From: Gammaproteobacteria bacterium
Lineage (GTDB): Bacteria; Pseudomonadota; Gammaproteobacteria; Steroidobacterales; Foliamicaceae
Reading direction: 5' to 3'
Assembly (NCBI GenBank): GCA_011523505.1
Contig: WTGP01000026.1
Coordinates: 62,001 to 126,000, forward strand
DNA: 64,000 nt
Both the position numbers and the translations under genes were made by a program. Below, piece after piece: positions 1-8,870 of this stretch; positions within the stretch are counted from its first letter, which is position 1; each line of letters begins with the position of its first letter. Under the pieces are notes generated by a model, which was not told where the DNA came from, ran no database searches, and saw only the letters and a program-made list of their open reading frames with translations.

Positions 1-254
1 TCCGCGAGGTATTCGGCGCGCTGGCGGCCCAGCTTGACCGTCGCGACGCCCAGGACAACCTGGAAGCCGGGCAGGCGCTTAAGAATTCCGGGCTCGAATA
101 CCTGGCTCCGACGTCCGACGAAGTTCTCCGCTGGCGCCAGGCATTCGGTCAAATCTACCCCGAACTGGTGCGTGAAGCGGGGATGTCACGCGACATGCAT
201 GAAGAAATCATGCAGACGCTGCACGATTTCCGCGGCGAATCGGGATCCGGCTGA
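1..254 (+). CDS. TRAP transporter substrate-binding protein DctP, C-terminal fragment (truncated by window edge)
   Basis: Open frame from position 3 (REVFGALAAQLDRRDAQDNLEAGQALKNSGLEYLAPT...) to TGA at 252-254; directly followed by DctQ and DctM homologues. Confidence 0.7.
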   Translation, partial: REVFGALAAQLDRRDAQDNLEAGQALKNSGLEYLAPTSDEVLRWRQAFGQIYPELVREAGMSRDMHEEIMQTLHDFRGESGSG

Positions 255-289
255 TCCACGTGCCGCACTGGCGCTGACGCGAGTATCCA

Positions 290-805
290 GTGACGGGCAG
301 GGCGGGAAAGAGGGCCGGGCTGCTGCTGACCGGCCTGCTGGCCACTTTCCTGGGCGCCATGCTCGTTCTGGCGGCGGCGCAGATCCTTTGGCGCAACGTC
401 TTTCGCATGTCGATTCCGTACAGCGAGCAGGTGCTGGAATGGTTGGTGCTCTGGATTGCGTTGCTGGGCGCGATGGCAGCCAGCATCGGCAGCCGCCACA
501 TCACGATAGACGCACTCTCGCAGGTGCTCTCGGAATCGGCCCGCAGATGGGTGGGCGTGGCGGCGCAGTTTTTCGCACTGGTCGCCTGCGTGGCGCTGTT
601 ACTGATCTGCGGGGCCTATTGGCTGGACACCATGAGCTATGGCGAAACCACGCTGGGCGGACTCCCGCGATGGGCATTTGAGGTCATTCTGCCGGTTGCC
701 TTTGCCGTGATGGCGGGCGCCCACCTCGCTCACATGGTTTCGCTGCTGCGGCACGGGCGCCTCGCCGGGGGCGCGGGAACGGCCGTCCCTCCGAAGGCGG
801 ATTGA
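290..805 (+). CDS. TRAP transporter small permease subunit (DctQ family)
   Basis: 171 aa with four hydrophobic segments, between DctP tail and DctM. Confidence 0.85.
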   Translation: MTGRAGKRAGLLLTGLLATFLGAMLVLAAAQILWRNVFRMSIPYSEQVLEWLVLWIALLGAMAASIGSRHITIDALSQVLSESARRWVGVAAQFFALVACVALLLICGAYWLDTMSYGETTLGGLPRWAFEVILPVAFAVMAGAHLAHMVSLLRHGRLAGGAGTAVPPKAD

Positions 806-809
806 ACCC

Positions 810-2063
810 ATGCACTGGCTTGTTCTGGGGTTGCTGGCCATTTTGGGAGTGCCGCTCTTCGCGATCATCGCGGGCGGAGCGATGCTCGGCTACCTGAGCG
901 CAGACATTCCCCTGGCCTCCATCGCCATCGAAATACTGGGCGTGGCGACGCTGCCTGCGCTGGTCGCCATTCCCCTGTTCTGCTTCGCCGGATACGTGCT
1001 GGCGGAGAGCCCGGCGCCGAAGCTGCTGGTGCGCCTGAGCGAAGCCCTGGTGGGGTGGATGCCCGGGGGCCTGGCGGTTTTCGCGTTGGCCGTCTGCGCG
1101 CTGTTCACGGCATTCACGGGCGCGTCCGGCATCACCATCATCGCGATGGGCGCCTTGCTCTATCCGGCGCTGAAACAGGCGCGCTACCCGGAGGGATTTT
1201 CCCTAGGGCTGGTCACCACCGGCGGCAGCCTGGGGCTGCTGTTCGCGCCTTCCCTGCCTTTGATTCTCTACGGCGTCGTCTCCGAAACCCGCATCGACTC
1301 GCTGTTCAGGGCCGGCGTGCTGCCCGGCCTGGCCATGATCGTTCTCCTTGCCGCGTACTGCCTGTGGGTCAACCGCAGCGAACGCCGGCCGCTTTCCAGC
1401 TTCGATTGGCGCGAGGTCGCCGGCGCGGTCAGGGCCGCCGGCTGGGAGCTGCCGTTGCCGGTTATCGTGCTGGGCGGCATCTATTCCGGCTACTTCGCGA
1501 TTTCCGAGGCGGCGGCGGTCACGGCGCTCTACGTCGTGATCGTGGAAGTGTTCATCCGCCGCGCCATTCCGCTTTCGCGCCTGCCGCTGATCATGCGCGA
1601 TTCGATGACGCTGGTGGGCGGGATACTGCTGATCCTGGCCGTATCGCTGGCGTCCACCAACCTGATGATCGACGCCGAGGTGCCCCAGCGGCTGCTGGCG
1701 GTGGTGGGCGAGGTCGTGAGCGGACCCGTGACCTTCATGCTGGCCTTGCTGGTGTTCCTGCTGATCCTGGGCGCTTTCCTGGACATCTTCTCCGCCATCG
1801 TGCTGGTCGTGCCGCTGATCCTCCCGGTCGCGGCCCAGTTCGGCGTGCACCCGGTCCACCTGGGCATCATTTTCCTGGCGACCATGCAGCTGGGTTACCT
1901 TACGCCCCCCGTGGGTCTTAACCTGTTCATTGCGAGCTACCGGTTCGAGCAGCCGATCGTTCGCGTTTACCTGGCCAGCCTGCCGTTTCTGCTGGTGCTC
2001 ATGGCAGCGGTGCTGCTGATCGCATTCTGGCCCTCGCTTTCCCTGTGGATGATCGGAACATGA
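810..2063 (+). CDS. TRAP transporter large permease subunit (DctM family)
   Basis: 417 aa polytopic protein with DctM-like motifs (GASGITIIAMGALLYPAL, LGYLTPPVGLNLF). Confidence 0.92.
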   Translation: MHWLVLGLLAILGVPLFAIIAGGAMLGYLSADIPLASIAIEILGVATLPALVAIPLFCFAGYVLAESPAPKLLVRLSEALVGWMPGGLAVFALAVCALFTAFTGASGITIIAMGALLYPALKQARYPEGFSLGLVTTGGSLGLLFAPSLPLILYGVVSETRIDSLFRAGVLPGLAMIVLLAAYCLWVNRSERRPLSSFDWREVAGAVRAAGWELPLPVIVLGGIYSGYFAISEAAAVTALYVVIVEVFIRRAIPLSRLPLIMRDSMTLVGGILLILAVSLASTNLMIDAEVPQRLLAVVGEVVSGPVTFMLALLVFLLILGAFLDIFSAIVLVVPLILPVAAQFGVHPVHLGIIFLATMQLGYLTPPVGLNLFIASYRFEQPIVRVYLASLPFLLVLMAAVLLIAFWPSLSLWMIGT

Positions 2064-3160
2064 TTCGTAAAACAACCCTTGCATTGTGCGCCCCTGCGGT
2101 GCTCGCGTTCGCCGCCGGAGGGGCGCACGCGGACCTTGATTTGCGTGAAATACGCCTGCCGCCGGGCTTCGAGATCGAGGAGTACGTGAGCGGCTTGCGA
2201 AACGCCCGCGGGCTCGCGATCGGCGAGAACGGCACGCTGTTCGTCGGCACCCGCAACGTCGGTAAGGTGTACGCGGTGCGTAATCCGGGCGGACCCGGCC
2301 AGGAGACCATCGAACTGGCCTCGCGCCTGCTCCTGCCCAACGGCGTGGCGGTGCGCGGTTCCTCGCTGTTCGTGGCGGAAGTTCACCGCATTCTGGAATA
2401 CGAGAACATCGAACAGCGGCTCGGGGAGGACATCAGCCCCACGGTGTTTCATGACGGCCTTCCCACCGCCCGGCATCACGGCTGGCGGGCCATGGGCTTT
2501 GCGCCCGACGGCTGGCTGTACGTGGCGGTGGGCGCTCCCTGCAACGTTTGCGACAGCTATGCGACGATCGAGCGTATTCCGGCGCAAGGCGGCGAACGCG
2601 AGGTCTATGCGCGGGGCGTGCGCAACAGCGTGGGTCTGGCCTGGCACCCGGAAACCGGCGAGCTCTGGTTCACGGAAAACGGACGGGACCTGATGGGCGA
2701 CGACATTCCACCGTGCGAGCTGAACCATGCCCCGCGGCCCGGCATGCACTTCGGTTTCCCTTTCTGTCATGGAACGGACATCCCCGAACCTGACGCAAAA
2801 TGGGCGGCGCTGGGCGAATGCGCTTCGGCCACGCCGCCGGCACAGGAACTGGGGCCTCATACCGCGCCGGTGGGCCTCACTTTCTACACCGGCGACGCCT
2901 TTCCCGCCGGATACAAGGGGCGGCTGTTCATCGCCGAGCACGGCAGCTGGAACCGCAGCGAGAAGATCGGCTACCGGGTGATGATGCTGGAGCTCGAGGG
3001 CAATGAAGTCGTGAGCTACGAGCCGTTCGCGGAGGGCTGGCTGCGCGGCGAGGAGACGCTCGGACGGCCGGCTTACGTCATCGAGGATCGCGACGGCAAT
3101 CTGCTGATCAGCGACGACCACCGCGGCGTCGTATACCGCGTCCGCTACACCGGCGCCTGA
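2060..3160 (+). CDS. Secreted PQQ-dependent sugar (glucose/sorbosone) dehydrogenase-like beta-propeller
   Basis: ATG overlaps dctM stop (ATGA); signal peptide; LPPGFEIEEYVSGLRNARGLAIGENGTLFVGTR...GLAWHPETGELWFTENGRD...FIAEHGSWNRS motifs. Confidence 0.85.
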   Translation: MIRKTTLALCAPAVLAFAAGGAHADLDLREIRLPPGFEIEEYVSGLRNARGLAIGENGTLFVGTRNVGKVYAVRNPGGPGQETIELASRLLLPNGVAVRGSSLFVAEVHRILEYENIEQRLGEDISPTVFHDGLPTARHHGWRAMGFAPDGWLYVAVGAPCNVCDSYATIERIPAQGGEREVYARGVRNSVGLAWHPETGELWFTENGRDLMGDDIPPCELNHAPRPGMHFGFPFCHGTDIPEPDAKWAALGECASATPPAQELGPHTAPVGLTFYTGDAFPAGYKGRLFIAEHGSWNRSEKIGYRVMMLELEGNEVVSYEPFAEGWLRGEETLGRPAYVIEDRDGNLLISDDHRGVVYRVRYTGA

Positions 3161-3210
3161 CGGGGCGTATCCGGTACACTAGGCGCCGCAATTCTGAGGA
3201 GTAAAAGCTC

Positions 3211-5064
3211 ATGATCGGGAAGATATTTCGTGCTATCTGGACGGGTGTCGACGGTTTTCGCAAGGTCATCCACCTGGTCCTGATGATTTTCGTGTTCGTT
3301 TTGATGCTGGCGGCGCTGGGATCGGGCCCGACGGCAGTGAATATCAAGGACGGCACCGTCCTGCTCCTGAATCCCTCGGGCGTGCTGGTGCATGAACTCA
3401 GCGCCGGAGAGCTTGATCTGGAATTGCTGCGCATGAACGACGACCCGCCGCCCGAAACGCTGGTAAGGGACGTGGTGCGGGCGCTTCGGCACGCCGCGGG
3501 AGACGACCGGATCGCGGGCGTGCTGGTGGACATCGACGGCCTGGCCGGCGGCGGCTTCACCAAGTTGCAGGACATCGCCGCGGCGATGCGCGAGTTTCGC
3601 GAGTCGGGCAAACCCATGATCAGCTATTCGAGCTGGTACGGACAAAGCGGCTATCTGCTGGCGTCGCAGGCGGACGAGGTGTTCGTGCACGACTACGGCG
3701 GGGTGGACATCCGGGGCATGGGCCGCTGGCGGATGTACTACGCCGAAATGTTCAAGAAACTCGGCATCGATCCGCACGTGTTCCGGATAGGCGAGTACAA
3801 GTCCTTCGTCGAGCCTTATTTCCGCAACAGCATGTCCGACGAGGACCGGCAGAGCGCCGAGCAGTGGCTGGGCGCGCTTTGGGGCGAGTATCAGCGCGAG
3901 GTTACCGGGGCCCGGGAGCTGGCCGCGGACGCGCTGGACCAGTACGCGGCGAACCTGACCGAGGCCCTGGAGGCCGCCGGGGGCGACCTGGCGCGGGTCA
4001 ACCTCGAGGCCGGCCTGATCGATGCGATACACAACGATGAGACCTTCACGGAATACATGAAGGAGCGCTTCGGCGATTCCGACGACGGCGAATACCACAA
4101 GGTGGGGTTCGCGAACTACCTTACGGTGGCCGACCGCGAGAACCCGCCGTACTCCGACGACGAAAACAAGGTGGGCGTGGTCGTGGTGGCCGGTCCCATC
4201 ATTGACGGCAGCGCCGGTCCCGGCGCCGCCGCCGGCGACAGCATCGCCAAGCTGGTCCGCCATGCCGCCGAGGAGGACGATATCAAGGCGCTGGTTTTGC
4301 AGGTGGACAGCCCCGGAGGCAGCGCGTTCGCGTCCGAAGTGATTTCGGGCGCGGTCGCGACCGTTTCCGCAGCGGGCAAGCCGGTCGTGGTTTCCATGAG
4401 CAGCGTGGCGGCATCCGGCGGTTACTACGTGGCCGCGGAGGCCGACGAAATCTGGGCGTATTCGGGAACCATTACCGGATCGATCGGCGTGGGCGCGGTG
4501 TTCTTTACCGCACCGAAACTGCTGGAGCGCATCGGCTTTACCGAGGACGGCCTGGGAACCACGCCGTTGTCGGAACAGGGGCGCATCGGCGCGGACCTGG
4601 ACGAAGGCCTGCGCCGGCAGGTGGACGCGCAGATCGGCAGGGTCTACGATCGGTTCGTGGGCCACGTATCCCAGGGACGGGGACTGACGTTTGAAGAAGT
4701 GGACGATATCGGCCGCGGCCGCGTCTGGATCGGCTCCGACGCCGCGTCCATCAACCTCGTTGACCATATCGGCACGCTGAAAGACGCGGCCGAGAGCGCC
4801 GCCGGGCTGGCCGGCCTGGAAGAGGGCAATTACAGCGTGGAGCGGATCAATCGCAAGCGCCCGTTCTTCACCGGCCTGAGCGAATTCTTCCAGTTGCGGC
4901 TGGCGAGGCTCCAGCAAAGGCTGGGCATGGGTTCGGAGCCGGACCGGTTCATGGACGCGGTCCAGCAGGCGCGAAAGATATTGAACGCCGAACTGGACCA
5001 ACTCGCGCAGCTCAACGATCCGCGCGGCTTCTACTACCATTGCGGAACCTGCGCCGCCTATTGA
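3211..5064 (+). CDS. sppA: Signal peptide peptidase SppA, 67K type
   Basis: 617 aa; Ser motif SMSSVAASGGYYVA, Lys motif GEYKSFVEPYFRNSMSDEDRQ; one N-terminal TM segment. Confidence 0.93.
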   Translation: MIGKIFRAIWTGVDGFRKVIHLVLMIFVFVLMLAALGSGPTAVNIKDGTVLLLNPSGVLVHELSAGELDLELLRMNDDPPPETLVRDVVRALRHAAGDDRIAGVLVDIDGLAGGGFTKLQDIAAAMREFRESGKPMISYSSWYGQSGYLLASQADEVFVHDYGGVDIRGMGRWRMYYAEMFKKLGIDPHVFRIGEYKSFVEPYFRNSMSDEDRQSAEQWLGALWGEYQREVTGARELAADALDQYAANLTEALEAAGGDLARVNLEAGLIDAIHNDETFTEYMKERFGDSDDGEYHKVGFANYLTVADRENPPYSDDENKVGVVVVAGPIIDGSAGPGAAAGDSIAKLVRHAAEEDDIKALVLQVDSPGGSAFASEVISGAVATVSAAGKPVVVSMSSVAASGGYYVAAEADEIWAYSGTITGSIGVGAVFFTAPKLLERIGFTEDGLGTTPLSEQGRIGADLDEGLRRQVDAQIGRVYDRFVGHVSQGRGLTFEEVDDIGRGRVWIGSDAASINLVDHIGTLKDAAESAAGLAGLEEGNYSVERINRKRPFFTGLSEFFQLRLARLQQRLGMGSEPDRFMDAVQQARKILNAELDQLAQLNDPRGFYYHCGTCAAY

Positions 5065-5076
5065 GCAGCGACTGAC

Positions 5077-5820
5077 ATGCTGGTAGCCGACAACGTCACT
5101 TACAGCTACTGGGGACAGGCCCGGCCGGCCGTGGCCCAGGCGAAGTTGCAGGTTGCGCCCGGCACGATCGTCGCGCTGGTTGGCCCCAACGGCGCAGGCA
5201 AGACAACGCTCATCCATTGCCTTGCCGGCCTGTTCGAGCCGGAAGCGGGTTCCGTACGCAGTGAAGATGGCGATGTGCGCGCGGATTTGCGCCGGCACCG
5301 GGCGCGGACCGGGTTTCTCTCCGAGCACTATGGCCTGTATTCCGGGCTGACGGCGCGCCAGAGCATGGAATACGCCGCTCAGTCACGGGCGCGGGCATTC
5401 CCCGAGTTGCTGTTTCCGGCCGCCCGTAGCGAAGCGATCGAACAGGTGGCGGAAGAGTGCATGGTGGCGGACCTTCTGGACATGGAGCTGGACTCGCTTT
5501 CGCGCGGCCAGCGGCAGCTCCTGGCAATCGCCGAGGTGGAGGTTTCCCGTCCTCCGCTGCTGTTGCTTGACGAGCCGGCGTCGGGCCTGGACCCGGACCA
5601 CCGCGAACGACTGGCCGCCAGGCTGGGACAGTTGAGGGAAAGCGGCCGGGCCGTGCTCGTGTCCTCTCACATCCTGGCGGAACTGGAGGAGTACGCGACC
5701 GACCTTGTCGTGATGCAGGAAGGGGCGACGCTGCCCCAACAGAGCGGGTTGGCTCCGGGCAGTCTGCGGGACGTGTATCACCAGGTGCGCGAACAGGCGC
5801 GTGAAATTCCCCATGACTGA
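5077..5820 (+). CDS. ABC transporter ATP-binding protein
   Basis: Walker A GPNGAGKTT, signature LSRGQRQ, Walker B LLLLDEPASGLDPDH. Confidence 0.93.
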   Translation: MLVADNVTYSYWGQARPAVAQAKLQVAPGTIVALVGPNGAGKTTLIHCLAGLFEPEAGSVRSEDGDVRADLRRHRARTGFLSEHYGLYSGLTARQSMEYAAQSRARAFPELLFPAARSEAIEQVAEECMVADLLDMELDSLSRGQRQLLAIAEVEVSRPPLLLLDEPASGLDPDHRERLAARLGQLRESGRAVLVSSHILAELEEYATDLVVMQEGATLPQQSGLAPGSLRDVYHQVREQAREIPHD

Positions 5821-7243
5821 GTTGCTTGCCCGCGTGAATCCGGAACTGCTGCGTGGATGGCGTGCCGAGGCCACCCGATTGCGCCTGGCGATCACGCTGC
5901 TTCTTTCGGCGGGAGTGGCCTGGTGCATCCAACTGGCCTGGGACTGGGGCGCCCTGGGACGTGCGGGAGCTCTTGCATTCGGTGTCCTGAGCCTTGTCGT
6001 TACCCCAATCCGGATCGTCGGCGCCATAGCGGAAGAACACAATCGCCATACCTGGCAGCGTCAGCGCATGAGTGCGCTCAGCCCGGCCCAGTTGATGCTG
6101 GGAAAGGCGTTCGGTTCCACCGGCCTCACGGACCTGGCGGCGCTCTGCGCGCTGGTCTGCTGGGGTCTCGGCGTGTACATGCCGGCGGACAGCTTTCCGT
6201 TGCTTGGCGGGCAGCCCGAGGAGATGATCCGGGAAGTGCAGCGAGTGATTCGCGAAGGCTTCCCGCTGGACGCATGGCTATTGGTTTGCGCGAATATGTT
6301 CGCGCGCTTTCTGGCCCTGGCGCTGGCAATACGAAATTGTGACCGTTCCACGGCGGCTCGCGGCCGGTCGTTCGTCGTTGCCATTCTGCTGTCGCTACTC
6401 CTGACCAGCCCGCTGACAGCGCTGAAGGAGGGACTGACCGGACGGCTGGCGCAGGATATGCCCGACTCGCCAATGTGGTTTGGCTTGCTCCCAATGGACA
6501 ACGACGCCTTTTGGGCGCTCAGCGGGCTTGTGTTCGTCGCGCTGGCCTCCTGCTGGTGCTGGTGTGCGGCCCGCGAAACCCTGAGCGGCGGCCGCTTCGC
6601 AGTCGAAGCCGTTGCGGTCAGCCTCGGCCTGGGGCTGTGGTGGGCCGGCACGGCTTACGCGGCCGGAGCCACAGCAGATTTCGTCTTGATCGAGGCGGGT
6701 TACGGACCCGGGAGGATCGCGACCGCGGCCTTGCTGCTGGTCCTGGTTGCCAGCGCATATCTTTGGGGTGTGGCGGAACGAGTGGACCGCCGCCGGGCGC
6801 GGGAATTTCTCGCCGCGCCGAGTCTCGTCTCCGCTCCGGCCTGGCTGCTGATACTCCTGATGGCGGCCGTCACCGTTGCGGTGCACCTGGTTACAGGGGC
6901 CTTCTCGGAATCCGACGAACTTGGCTACGTGCAGCTCAATTTCTGGGCGGTGGGTCTGCTGGGATTCCTGGTGAGGGACATGGGTATTCTGTTCCTGGTG
7001 CTGGCCGGGCGTGTAAAGCGCTGGCCGGAGCTGGCCGCGCTGGCCTCCTGGCTGGTTCTCGGGCTGTTCCTTCCCGGCGCCCTGGCCGGCGCGGATGCCG
7101 TGGTTGGGGATTTTGAGCTGTACCTGCTGTTCTCGCCCATTTCGATCGAACAATCTACCGGAAGTCTCGTTATTGCGGCGCTTTCGGCCTGGACTCAGGC
7201 TGCCCTGATGGCCGGATGGCTGGTCTGGCGCAGCCGCTCATAG
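5813..7243 (+). CDS. ABC transporter permease-like multi-spanning membrane protein
   Basis: Start overlaps end of ATPase gene; many hydrophobic segments; translational coupling. Confidence 0.75.
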   Translation: MTELLARVNPELLRGWRAEATRLRLAITLLLSAGVAWCIQLAWDWGALGRAGALAFGVLSLVVTPIRIVGAIAEEHNRHTWQRQRMSALSPAQLMLGKAFGSTGLTDLAALCALVCWGLGVYMPADSFPLLGGQPEEMIREVQRVIREGFPLDAWLLVCANMFARFLALALAIRNCDRSTAARGRSFVVAILLSLLLTSPLTALKEGLTGRLAQDMPDSPMWFGLLPMDNDAFWALSGLVFVALASCWCWCAARETLSGGRFAVEAVAVSLGLGLWWAGTAYAAGATADFVLIEAGYGPGRIATAALLLVLVASAYLWGVAERVDRRRAREFLAAPSLVSAPAWLLILLMAAVTVAVHLVTGAFSESDELGYVQLNFWAVGLLGFLVRDMGILFLVLAGRVKRWPELAALASWLVLGLFLPGALAGADAVVGDFELYLLFSPISIEQSTGSLVIAALSAWTQAALMAGWLVWRSRS

Positions 7244-7256
7244 GGGAGCAGCGAAG

Positions 7257-8087
7257 ATGCCCACGGCTACACGACGAGCATTTGTTGGGGCGGCCATAGC
7301 GGCCGCGGGACTGCAGGGTGCGGGGGCGCATGAGCGTCCTGAGGACAGTGTCCTGTTCGTGCTGGTGCACGGCACCGGCCACGGCGGCTGGTGCTGGAAG
7401 TTCGTTCGCGACATCCTTAATGAACAGGGGCACCGTGTCTACACGCCCACGTTGACCGGCTGCGGCGAACGCTCGCACCTGCTTCATCCCGACATCGGGC
7501 TGGAGCTGCACATACAGGACATCGTGAACGTGCTCGAATGGGAAGAGCTCGAAAACGTGGTGCTGGTGGGTCATTCCTACGCCGGGCTGGTGATTTCCGG
7601 CGTGGCGGACCGGGCCAAGGACCGGCTGCGCCACCTGGTCTATCTGGATGCAATCGTTCCCGGAGACGGAGACAGCCTGCTTTCGGCGCGCCGCGACGCC
7701 AGCGCCGAGGAAGTAGCTGCCAACAAGGAGATCTGGGGCCGAATTGCGCCGGACGGCGAGTATGTCATGGGCTTCTCCGCAACGATGTTCGGAATTCCCC
7801 CGGAGTCATCCAACGCGGCCTGGGTGGAGCGCAGACTCACGCCGCACCCGATCAAGAGCTGGCTGGACCCGGTGAAGTTCGAGAACGGCGGCGAGGAAGG
7901 CGTGCCCTGCACGTTCATCGAATGCACCGAGCCGGCCATGCCGGGCGCCGGCCTCAGCGCCCACGCCCAACACGCCAAAGACCATCCGGGCTGGCGCTAC
8001 GTGGAGCTGAAGACCGGCCACGACGCCATGGTGACGGAACCGCAGGCCTGCGCCGACCTGTTCCTGGCCGCCGCCCGTTCTTCCTGA
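7257..8087 (+). CDS. Alpha/beta hydrolase with putative Tat-type signal
   Basis: N-terminus TRRAFVGAAIAAAG; LVHGTGHGGWCWK oxyanion motif, GHSYAG nucleophile elbow. Confidence 0.88.
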   Translation: MPTATRRAFVGAAIAAAGLQGAGAHERPEDSVLFVLVHGTGHGGWCWKFVRDILNEQGHRVYTPTLTGCGERSHLLHPDIGLELHIQDIVNVLEWEELENVVLVGHSYAGLVISGVADRAKDRLRHLVYLDAIVPGDGDSLLSARRDASAEEVAANKEIWGRIAPDGEYVMGFSATMFGIPPESSNAAWVERRLTPHPIKSWLDPVKFENGGEEGVPCTFIECTEPAMPGAGLSAHAQHAKDHPGWRYVELKTGHDAMVTEPQACADLFLAAARSS

Positions 8088-8839
8088 GCCTGGAAACGAT
8101 AACGTTCGTCCTCGTTCACGGCACCGGCCATGGCGGCTGGTGCTGGAAGCTCGTGCGCGACATCCTGGAAGGGCAGGGACATCGCGTCCACACGCCCACG
8201 CTGACCGGCTGCGGCGAACGCTCTCACCTGCTCCGTCCGGACATCGGGCTGGAGACGCACATTACCGACATCGTCAACGTGCTCGAATGGGAAGAGCTGG
8301 ACGACGTGGTGCTGGTCGGCCACTCCTACGGCGGATGCGTCGTTTCCGGTGTGGCGGACCGGGCCAAGGACCGGCTGCGGCACCTCGTGTACCTGGACAC
8401 GGTCATTCTGCGCGATGGCGAAAGCCTGGTCGGCTCACGCCGGCAGATGAGCGATACCGAGGGGGATGCGGATATCGAGCGCCGCCGGAGCATGGCGCCG
8501 GACGGCAAATACATCCTGGCGCGCTCCGGAGAGTTCTACGGAATTCCGCCCGAGCCCGCGGAAATCCTCGGGTGGGTGAACCGTAGGCTGACTCCGCATC
8601 CGCTGAAGAGCTGGCTGGAACCCGTGAAGTTCGAGAACGGCGGCGAACAAGGCATCCCCAGGACCTTCATCCGCTGCACAGACCCGGAAATGCCGTTCAG
8701 CGGAATAAGGGACCACGCGATGTTCGCGAAGGAGCACCCTGAATGGCGGTATGAGGAACTGGCCACCGGTCACGATGCGATGGTGACCGAGCCGCAGGCC
8801 TGCGCCGACCTGTTCCTGGCCGCCGCGCAGTCGTCGTAA
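8084..8839 (+). CDS. Alpha/beta hydrolase, tandem paralogue of the preceding gene, no ATG/GTG/TTG start visible
   Basis: ITFVLVHGTGHGGWCWKLVRDIL...GHSYGG...; nearly co-linear with the 7257-8087 product; possible CTG starts at 8084 or 8090. Confidence 0.8.
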   Translation: MSLETITFVLVHGTGHGGWCWKLVRDILEGQGHRVHTPTLTGCGERSHLLRPDIGLETHITDIVNVLEWEELDDVVLVGHSYGGCVVSGVADRAKDRLRHLVYLDTVILRDGESLVGSRRQMSDTEGDADIERRRSMAPDGKYILARSGEFYGIPPEPAEILGWVNRRLTPHPLKSWLEPVKFENGGEQGIPRTFIRCTDPEMPFSGIRDHAMFAKEHPEWRYEELATGHDAMVTEPQACADLFLAAAQSS

Positions 8840-8866
8840 CCCTCGCGGCGTCCCGCCCTCGCTCCC
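8840..8866. repeat. Partial copy of a dispersed palindromic repeat (second copy at 22268-22302)
   Basis: ccctcgcggcgtcccgccctcgctccc; 19 nt match in inverted orientation and 12 nt in direct orientation to 22268-22302; lies between convergent genes. Confidence 0.7.
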
Positions 8867-8870
8867 GTGA

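Noticed and set aside
3145-5328. 727-aa minus-strand ORF
   Set aside because: Antisense shadow of sppA and the ABC ATPase; composition is typical of reverse-frame translation of high-GC coding sequence, and the plus-strand proteins have clear motifs
7538-8083. N-terminal part of the 433-aa ORF, read as a fused two-domain hydrolase
   Set aside because: Upstream part is the +1 frame of the first hydrolase and has no hydrolase-like sequence; only the part from about 8084 is real
8085-8087. TGA readthrough/selenocysteine joining the two hydrolases
   Set aside because: The two hydrolases are in different frames, so recoding of TGA could not join them
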